Of a DNA stretch of 51,073 bases, positions 45,561 through 51,073 are shown in pieces. The stretch's first letter is position 1; the number at the start of each line of letters is the position of its first letter. The notes beneath the pieces are model-generated. The model had not been told where the DNA came from and searched no databases. It saw only the letters and a list, made by a program, of their open reading frames with translations. The position numbers and the translations under genes were made by a program. Source of the stretch: an uncultured Caryophanales bacterium (GTDB taxonomy: Bacteria; Bacillota_I; Bacilli_A; Izemoplasmatales; Hujiaoplasmataceae); contig CALGNF010000082.1 in NCBI GenBank assembly GCA_937958685.1, positions 1-51,073 of the forward strand, in the 5' to 3' direction.

Positions 45561-45569
45561 TGCTATAAT
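45561..45569 (+). promoter_or_regulatory. extended -10 promoter of the RCC1 lipoprotein gene
   Basis: TGC-TATAAT gives a perfect -10 (45564-45569) with the TGn extension. A weak ATGACT lies 18 bases upstream. The start codon is 33 bases downstream. Confidence 0.6.
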
Positions 45570-45602
45570 GAGATAAAAACATCTCAAAGGAGTATTCATT
45601 GC

Positions 45603-47624
45603 ATGAACAAACCGCTGATTCGCTGCTTGTTTTTTTTATTGCTCTTCGGATTGTCAGCGTGCGAGGCGCCAGCCACGACCGACACCGCTTCACCAACGAC
45701 CAGCATCGACACACAGGCAACGACCCCCACCGTATCAACAACGATTGTGACAACCCAGGCGACGACCTATACGATACCCGCGACGTCCGCGGACGTATCG
45801 GGCTATTCGGTCTCGTTTTCCACCAACGGGGGCAACGAGATTCCTTGGGCGATGATCGACGACATCATCGCCAACCCGGAGGCTTTTATCCCCATCAAAG
45901 AAGGGCATTCCTTTGTTGGCTGGTATCTGGATCATGAGTTGCTGACACCAGCAACGTCGCTTACGGAAATAACCGAGAACATCATGCTCTATGCCAAGTG
46001 GGACACCAACGTCTATACGATCGATTTCCTTTTTCGGGGTGTCTCGGTCGCGCAGCAACGTAGCTTCCCCTATGGCGAGGAGCTGGCCTTTCACGTTTTT
46101 CCCGATCCCGAGCTGGGCGGCGAATATGAGACCTGGGCGGGTTGGTTTGAAGATACAAATGGCGAACTTCCCTTCTCCCAGGGCGGGATGCCGGCGCGCA
46201 ATCTGACGCTGCATGCGCGCTATGTGCCCGTCCAATATTGGCTTGATTTCAACAAGATCGAAGTTCCTTCCATCAACATGTACGAGTATCAACTGCGAGT
46301 CGGTGATTTCATGACCGTCGCCTTTTCCGCGTCTCGGGTCTATGCCTGGGGTTGGTATGATCTGGGCGAACTGGACTCCGGAGCGATGATCAACACCACA
46401 AGGCCGGTGGAACTCACAAGTTTTTTGGGCTTGAACTCGGGCGAAGAGATCATCGATGCGGCTGCGGGCGGATATCACGCTCTTCTATGGACCAGCACCG
46501 GACGCGTCTTTGCCTGGGGCAACAACGCCGCCGGCCAACTCGGAGATGGGACGACAGACCACCGTCTGTCACCGGTCGAGATAACTTCATCATTGCAATT
46601 GGCGCCCGGGGAGGCCGTCGAGACGGTCGTCTCGGGAGCGTACCATAATTTGTTGCTGACAACCGACAAGCGGTTATTGGCATGGGGTTATAATGGCGAT
46701 GGCCAATTGGGTCTTGGATCGGAGGAGCCGCTTTTCGAAGTGTCGCCGATCGATATCACCGCCAGTCTTCCGCTTGTTGGCGGCGACAGGGTAAAAGCCA
46801 TATACGCCGGCAGTCAAGTCAATTTTGTCATCACCGAACAGGAACATATCATATCCTGGGGGAGAAATCGAAATTTGCTTTTGGCGGTTGGCAATTCTAA
46901 CGGTTCCTTGTTTGCGCCGACCGACGTGACCGCCAACTTTCCGCTCAATAACGGTGAGAAGATCGTTATATTGACCATTGGCGAAGACCACGGCCATGTA
47001 TTGACCACGGAGAACCGAATCCTATCATGGGGTTCGTCCGGCACCGGTGCGCTTGGTGCCGGGGACACATACTTCTCGGCTTACCCTATCGATACGACAA
47101 CTCACTTCGTGCTCCTGCCGGAGGAGCGGATCGTCATGATCAAAGCCGGCGGCTTTCATTCGGCGGCCGTATCGTCCAATAACAGGCTGTTTGTCTGGGG
47201 CTACAACATTCCGAAGATATTGGGCGATGGCACCAGCACCAACCGCAACACGCCAATGGATATCACAAACCGTCTCGATCTCAAACCGAACGAAACCATC
47301 ACCAATATCGCTTTGCGGCTGAATCGCAGCTATCTCATAACGGATCAAGAACGCCTGTTCGGCTGGGGCGGTCCAAGCGACAGCCTTGGAATCAATCAAA
47401 GCCAACCCATCGACATTCCGACCTTGATGAGTTTCGGGTCCCTGCCGATAGCCAGTTACAACACCTGGGTTGACCACGGCACCAGACTGGGAGATATCCT
47501 GCCGGGGATGATTGAGGAAGAAGTTGTCGGTTGGTACTGGGATCAGGCCTTGAGCGATCCGGTTGACCTGGATGAGATCGTAACCAATTATGTTCATCTT
47601 TACGCGAAAGTGATTGGCGATTGA
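45603..47624 (+). CDS. surface lipoprotein with RCC1 and InlB-type repeats
   Basis: This protein of 673 residues has a lipoprotein signal (lipobox LSAC, C20) and a Thr-rich linker. InlB B-repeat-like modules follow, of which GHSFVGWYLDHELLTPATSL and IMLYAKWDTN are the clearest parts. The centre holds at least five RCC1 repeats, such as VFAWGNNAAGQLGDGTTDHR, which should form a beta-propeller. A last GWYWDQ/LYAKV module closes the protein. Start ATG 45603 has AAAGGAG 10 bases upstream. The role is unknown; binding to a surface partner is likely. Confidence 0.8.
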   Translation: MNKPLIRCLFFLLLFGLSACEAPATTDTASPTTSIDTQATTPTVSTTIVTTQATTYTIPATSADVSGYSVSFSTNGGNEIPWAMIDDIIANPEAFIPIKEGHSFVGWYLDHELLTPATSLTEITENIMLYAKWDTNVYTIDFLFRGVSVAQQRSFPYGEELAFHVFPDPELGGEYETWAGWFEDTNGELPFSQGGMPARNLTLHARYVPVQYWLDFNKIEVPSINMYEYQLRVGDFMTVAFSASRVYAWGWYDLGELDSGAMINTTRPVELTSFLGLNSGEEIIDAAAGGYHALLWTSTGRVFAWGNNAAGQLGDGTTDHRLSPVEITSSLQLAPGEAVETVVSGAYHNLLLTTDKRLLAWGYNGDGQLGLGSEEPLFEVSPIDITASLPLVGGDRVKAIYAGSQVNFVITEQEHIISWGRNRNLLLAVGNSNGSLFAPTDVTANFPLNNGEKIVILTIGEDHGHVLTTENRILSWGSSGTGALGAGDTYFSAYPIDTTTHFVLLPEERIVMIKAGGFHSAAVSSNNRLFVWGYNIPKILGDGTSTNRNTPMDITNRLDLKPNETITNIALRLNRSYLITDQERLFGWGGPSDSLGINQSQPIDIPTLMSFGSLPIASYNTWVDHGTRLGDILPGMIEEEVVGWYWDQALSDPVDLDEIVTNYVHLYAKVIGD

Positions 47625-47645
47625 CATTAAAAAACATCTCCAAGT

Positions 47646-47676
47646 GATCGGATCTGCAGATCCGGTCTTTCTTTTG
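47646..47676 (+). terminator. terminator of the RCC1 lipoprotein gene
   Basis: GATCGGATC pairs with GATCCGGTC (one G-T pair) around TGCA, followed by TTTCTTTT. Confidence 0.85.
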
Positions 47677-47742
47677 GCGATGTCAAGCCATCATGTCCTT
47701 TATTGGCACCAACTTCGATCCGGGCAAATAAGCCGTTAATCC

Positions 47743-47772
47743 TTGACATATCAAATTCGAGTATGTCATAAT
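47743..47772 (+). promoter_or_regulatory. promoter of the MATE gene
   Basis: TTGACA (47743-47748), 18 bases and TGT-CATAAT (-10 at 47767-47772) form a strong promoter with an extended -10. Transcription would begin near 47779. Confidence 0.65.
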
Positions 47773-47778
47773 TATATG

Positions 47779-47840
47779 AGTCGCAACCCGGCAGCGGGTA
47801 TACCGGTGGCTTGAACGGCCACGATAATGCAACAAAGGAG
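47779..47840 (+). ncRNA. short structured leader upstream of the MATE gene
   Basis: Two hairpins fill the leader: ACCCG/CGGGT with loop GCAG (47786-47799) and GTGGC/GCCAC with loop TTGAACG (47806-47822). The ribosome binding site AAAGGAG (47834-47840) follows. MATE genes are often under riboswitches, including guanidine classes, but I cannot match this one to a known consensus. Confidence 0.35.
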
Positions 47841-47851
47841 CGCGGATCGGA

Positions 47852-49258
47852 TTGGCCGCAGACATTGAGAGAAAAACACACATAATCCTGTTTGAAAACC
47901 CGATTTGGAAAGGGCTCATCGCCCTGAGCATCCCCGTATTTTTTGTCAACATCCTCAGAACCCTTCATGATGTCGTCGACGGCATCTTTTTGGGACGGGT
48001 TCCCGATATCGACGGATTCTCCGTATCGACCTCGATGCAGAGCGCGATCGCCTTGACGTGGCCGGTCTATTTCATCTTCATCTCTTTCGGCATGGGATTG
48101 TCCGTCGCCGGCAGCGCCCTGATCGGCCAGTACTTGGGTCGCGGTGATCTGGACAATGCCAAGAAGTACGCTTTCAACACCGTGGTGATCTCACTCGCAC
48201 TCGGAGCGCTGTTCAATCTGATCGTCTATCTAGGGGCGCCGGTCATTCTCCGATGGATGGGTGCCACCGATCCCGATTACAGTTATGCCGTGACTTACCT
48301 GCGGATCCGCAGCTTCGAGCTGCCGATTCTGTTCCTGTCGTTTGGGTTTCAGGCGATCAGGCAAGCTTCCGGCGACACCTTGACGCCGGTCTTGATCAAC
48401 GCGTTTGCGATCATTGTCAACATCATCTTGACCCCGATCTTGATTTTGGGCTACAACCTTGGCATCGTTGGCGCCGCCGTGTCGACACTCGTCGCTCACT
48501 GGCTGATGCTGCCGTTTGTCATGATGATGCTGATCAAGGCCAAAACGGGTGTCAGAATCAGATTTCGGACCAAATACATCCAACCGGTGGTCATCAGGGA
48601 TATCTTCCGGATTGCGATCCCCGCATCCTCGGGGCAGGCTATCCAGGCCTTGGGTTTCGTGATTCTCAACGCCTTGATCTACTCTTTCGGCAGTGCGACC
48701 AGCGCCGCCTTCTACATCGGCAATCGCATCAACTCGCTGATCATGTTCCCTGTGTTGTCGATCAGCGCGATCGTGTCGATCTATGTCGCCCAAAACATCG
48801 GCGCCGGCAATATTCCCCGGGCGAAGCAAGCCTTCAAGACCGGCATGTTCCTGGGTGTCTTGTTCATGACGATCGGCGCGTTGCTCATCATTCCGTTCCG
48901 GTTCTTCCTTGTCGGTCTTTTCAACAGCGATCCGACGACGATGGCGCTCGCCAGCGAATATACTTTCTATCTGCATATCGGCCTGCCGTTGATGGCGGTC
49001 TTTCAGACTTATCTGTCAACCTTCCAGGGTAGCGGTGAGACAAAATACGGCTTCGCGATGGCTGTCATCAGGCTTTGGATCATCCGCGTGCCGCTTGTGC
49101 TCCTGTCGATGAAGTTCACCGATCTTGGGCCAGCCGGCGTCTGGTATGCGATTCTGATCAGCAATGTCCTGATCATCTTCGTTGGCATGTATCTCTATGC
49201 GAGAATGAAATTTCTACCCAAAATCAGGACGGCCGTCAAGGAAGAGGTCCTGGCCTGA
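47852..49258 (+). CDS. MATE-family efflux transporter
   Basis: The 468-residue protein has twelve hydrophobic segments in two similar halves. Typical MATE sequences occur: IPVFFVNILRTLHDVVDGIFLG at the start, GAALIGQ-type SALIGQYLG after the third segment, and YVAQNIGAGNIPRAK in the second half. It should export cationic compounds by cation exchange. The start is TTG 47852, 11 bases after AAAGGAG, which is a little far. Substrate unknown. Confidence 0.9.
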   Translation: MAADIERKTHIILFENPIWKGLIALSIPVFFVNILRTLHDVVDGIFLGRVPDIDGFSVSTSMQSAIALTWPVYFIFISFGMGLSVAGSALIGQYLGRGDLDNAKKYAFNTVVISLALGALFNLIVYLGAPVILRWMGATDPDYSYAVTYLRIRSFELPILFLSFGFQAIRQASGDTLTPVLINAFAIIVNIILTPILILGYNLGIVGAAVSTLVAHWLMLPFVMMMLIKAKTGVRIRFRTKYIQPVVIRDIFRIAIPASSGQAIQALGFVILNALIYSFGSATSAAFYIGNRINSLIMFPVLSISAIVSIYVAQNIGAGNIPRAKQAFKTGMFLGVLFMTIGALLIIPFRFFLVGLFNSDPTTMALASEYTFYLHIGLPLMAVFQTYLSTFQGSGETKYGFAMAVIRLWIIRVPLVLLSMKFTDLGPAGVWYAILISNVLIIFVGMYLYARMKFLPKIRTAVKEEVLA

Positions 49259-49277
49259 TTTCTAAGAGGAGGAGCCC

Positions 49278-50393
49278 ATGAAACCGATCTTCATCCCCGA
49301 TTACAAAAACACCGTCATGAACGTGAGCTGCTCGATTTTGAGACACTACGGCTATCCCGCCCGCCACGAGGGGATTCCCGAGGTTGATCTCGCGCTTTCG
49401 GGCAATTATCGCAATGTCATCTTGATCCTGGTCGACGCACTGGGAATGAGCATCATCGACAAATATCCGGATCAAGCCCTCAGTCTGCGCAAGGATCTGA
49501 AAACAACGATCTCGTCCGTGTTTCCGCCAACCACGGTTGCCGCGACAACTTCCGTTTTGACGGGGGAACCCCCGCTCGTGACCGGCTGGCTGGGCTGGAC
49601 CCAATATATCAAGGAAGAAGACAAGAGCGTCGTCCTCTTCACGAACAAAGACTACTATGACGATTCCCGGACATTTACGTATTCCGTCGCCGACAGATTC
49701 GTTCCCGTCGAGCGGATCTATGAAAAAATCGCCAAAACGGCACCCGATGTTGTCCAAAGGGAGATATTCCCGGCGTTTCGCGAACCGGAGCACGACACGT
49801 TCCAAAAGCAATGCGAGGCGATCATCAAGACCGCAAGCGAGCCAGAAAGGCATTTCATCTACACCTATTGGGACAAACTCGACACGAATCTACACATCGA
49901 AGGACCCGAGGGGCCAATGATCCCGGACACCTTAAGAGCGATCGACGACGCATATGGCTATCTTCGGGACCACCTCCCGCAGGATTCCCTGGTGATCCTG
50001 ATTGCCGACCACAGCCAGATCGCCGTGTCACCGCTGCCGATTTGCGAGCGCGAGGATCTGTGGAACACCTTGCTTCACGAGCCCTCGATCGAATCGCGAG
50101 CCGCCGCCTTTTTCGTCAAGCCAGACCAAAAAGAGCTCTTTGAAGAACTCTTCCACAAATACTATGGCAGTCACTTCATCCTCTACAAGGCCGAGGAAGT
50201 CCTAGGCATGAACCTGTTTGGATTCGGCGAGGAGCATCCGCGACTCCGGGAGTTTCTCGGCGATTATCTGGCACTCGCCATCGACAACTACAACTTCCAG
50301 TTTCGCAACAGCGGTTTCGTCATGAAAGGACAGCATGCCGGCTTTCTCGCCGAGGAGACCTTGGTGCCGCTGATCATCTATGCAAAAAAATAA
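49278..50393 (+). CDS. alkaline phosphatase-superfamily phosphodiesterase-like protein
   Basis: The 371-residue protein has the metal-binding start VILILVDALG and the nucleophile region SSVFPPTTVAATTSVLTGEPP, as in the nucleotide pyrophosphatase/phosphodiesterase (NPP) group. Later, IADHSQIAVS offers the DH metal ligands, and GQHAG near the C terminus the last histidine. There is no signal peptide, so it should act in the cytosol. The substrate is unknown. It lies 19 bases after the MATE gene with AGAGGAGGAG as ribosome binding site, so the two may be co-transcribed. Confidence 0.8.
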   Translation: MKPIFIPDYKNTVMNVSCSILRHYGYPARHEGIPEVDLALSGNYRNVILILVDALGMSIIDKYPDQALSLRKDLKTTISSVFPPTTVAATTSVLTGEPPLVTGWLGWTQYIKEEDKSVVLFTNKDYYDDSRTFTYSVADRFVPVERIYEKIAKTAPDVVQREIFPAFREPEHDTFQKQCEAIIKTASEPERHFIYTYWDKLDTNLHIEGPEGPMIPDTLRAIDDAYGYLRDHLPQDSLVILIADHSQIAVSPLPICEREDLWNTLLHEPSIESRAAAFFVKPDQKELFEELFHKYYGSHFILYKAEEVLGMNLFGFGEEHPRLREFLGDYLALAIDNYNFQFRNSGFVMKGQHAGFLAEETLVPLIIYAKK

Positions 50394-50420
50394 GTCGATC
50401 GGAAGTCCGATCGGCTTTTT
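50393..50420. terminator. bidirectional terminator between convergent genes
   Basis: GTCGATCGGA pairs with TCCGATCGGC, followed by TTTTT on the plus strand and by a T run on the minus strand from the upstream A tract. It ends the phosphodiesterase gene and mgsA. Confidence 0.85.
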
Positions 50421-50782
50421 CATTCAAGGGCTTTGATGATGTGCTCACCCGTGGAGATATTGGTTGCCAAGGGGATCTTGTAGACATCGCTCAGTCGCAA
50501 TAGGGCGCTCACGTCCGGCTCGTGGGGCTGTGCCGTCAAGGGGTCGCGGAAAAAGAAGATCATATCGATCTTGCCGTTGGCGACCTCGGCGCCGATTTCC
50601 TGGTCGCCGCCCAAGGGACCCGAGCGGTAGCATTTGACGTTCAGGCCGGTCGCCTCGATGACTTGATGGCCGGTCGTGCCTGTGGCCACCAAAGTGTGTT
50701 GCCTCAAGATGTCCCGGTGCTTGGTGGCAAAAGCGATCATCTCCGGCTTCATCTTGTCGTGGGCGATCAAGGCGATTCTCAT
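50420..50782 (-). CDS. mgsA: methylglyoxal synthase
   Basis: The 120-residue enzyme turns dihydroxyacetone phosphate into methylglyoxal and phosphate, which relieves phosphate limitation in glycolysis. Family marks are [10 protein letters not shown] at the start, TGTTGHQV, the phosphate loop [12 protein letters not shown] and [15 protein letters not shown] with the catalytic aspartate and histidine. The ribosome binding site AAGGAGGT is ideal. It is transcribed toward the phosphodiesterase gene. Confidence 0.95.
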   Translation of the reverse strand: MRIALIAHDKMKPEMIAFATKHRDILRQHTLVATGTTGHQVIEATGLNVKCYRSGPLGGDQEIGAEVANGKIDMIFFFRDPLTAQPHEPDVSALLRLSDVYKIPLATNISTGEHIIKALE

Positions 50783-50815
50783 GGGCGATACCTCCTTGGG
50801 GATTCATCACTTATC

Positions 50816-50824
50816 ATTATAGCA
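50816..50824 (-). promoter_or_regulatory. extended -10 promoter of mgsA
   Basis: On the minus strand TGC-TATAAT (-10 at 50816-50821) lies about 34 bases before the start codon. No good -35 is visible. Confidence 0.6.
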
Positions 50825-50875
50825 TGAAGACCCCGATTCCGCTCCCAGCCGCCTTGATTTTGCATAAGTTTTGTG

Positions 50876-50904
50876 TTGCATTTGAAATGCGGGTTTGATA
50901 TAAT
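50876..50904 (+). promoter_or_regulatory. promoter of tRNA-Tyr
   Basis: TTGCAT (50876-50881), 17 bases and TGA-TATAAT (-10 at 50899-50904) form a strong extended -10 promoter. Confidence 0.8.
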
Positions 50905-50931
50905 GTAATAGCCGGCAAAGCGCCGGTAAGC

Positions 50932-51016
50932 GGAGGGGTAGCGAAGTGGCTAAACGCGGCAGACTGTAAATCTGTTCCCACCGGGTTCGGCAGTTCGAAT
51001 CTGTCCCCCTCCACCA
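50932..51016 (+). tRNA. tRNA-Tyr (anticodon GTA)
   Basis: The acceptor stem GGAGGGG/CCCCTCC, anticodon loop with GTA between CAGA and TCTG, the long variable arm of class II tRNAs, T loop TTCGAAT and encoded CCA are present in 85 bases. Confidence 0.95.
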
Positions 51017-51027
51017 TCCCAAACGCC

Positions 51028-51073
51028 AGATCGGAAGAGCACACGTCTGAACTCCAGTCACCGAATACGATCT
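51028..51073 (+). other. Illumina adapter read-through at the contig end (artefact)
   Basis: From 51028 the sequence starts AGATCGGAAGAGC and continues as the TruSeq read 1 adapter to AGTCAC, then eight bases CGAATACG in the index position, then ATCT. This is library sequence, not genome. Confidence 0.97.

Overview
The window is a 51 kb bacterial contig of roughly balanced GC with dense, mostly plus-strand operons. The Shine-Dalgarno sequences are strong (AGGAGG type). The promoters are sigma-A-like, many with an extended -10. Several secreted proteins are lipoproteins with a lipobox, and there are CcpA/cre-like sites and a lysine riboswitch. TGA is used as a stop throughout. Together these point to a fermentative Gram-positive-type bacterium (Bacillota; an Izemoplasma/Acholeplasma-like Bacilli lineage is possible but not shown). 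The right end is not natural DNA: the last 46 bases are an Illumina adapter with an index.

Layout. 309-2701: a small housekeeping cluster (SAM methyltransferase, alkyltransferase-like protein, nucleotidyltransferase-fold protein, TrmH/SpoU RNA methylase). 2930-9825: a hexuronate operon (UxaE-type epimerase, PfkB kinase, 6-phosphogluconate dehydrogenase, SDR mannonate oxidoreductase, LarA-family epimerase, esterase). It lacks mannonate dehydratase and KDPG aldolase, so it can be read as a route from fructuronate through mannonate and gluconate to 6-phosphogluconate and ribulose-5-phosphate. 9966-14256: an acyltransferase-like protein, a DUF819 membrane protein and class III fructose bisphosphatase. 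14304-23784: an alpha-glucan locus, with a minus-strand binding protein/two permeases/alpha-amylase lipoprotein/small lipoprotein, and a divergent cell-anchored pullulanase plus a NUDIX gene.

23819-33134: a complete lysine-fermentation operon (MaoC-like hydratase, atoD, atoA, kal, kce, kdd, kamA, kamB-like, kamD, kamE, cobalamin adenosyltransferase). It lies behind a consensus promoter, a cre-like site and a lysine riboswitch. The 3' arm of the riboswitch P1 helix is also the 5' arm of the terminator, so lysine should switch the operon ON. 33040-35750 is an AT-rich, probably foreign stretch with a divergent gamma-glutamyltransferase and an unexplained structured RNA. 35764-45170: glutamate fermentation by the methylaspartate pathway (glmS, glmL, glmE, mal) in one operon with a citrate-lyase-type system (citD, E, F, C and a CitX-CitG fusion) that most likely serves as citramalate lyase. 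This operon also has a cre-like site.

45284-45437: tRNA-Val and tRNA-Thr. 45603-51016: an RCC1/InlB-repeat lipoprotein, a MATE transporter with a structured leader, a phosphodiesterase-like enzyme, methylglyoxal synthase (minus strand) and tRNA-Tyr.

The two amino acid operons fit together. Both use adenosylcobalamin-dependent mutases, served by the adenosyltransferase between them. Pyruvate from glutamate can supply the acetyl-CoA consumed by Kce in lysine breakdown. The cre-like sites suggest that both are held back when sugars are available.
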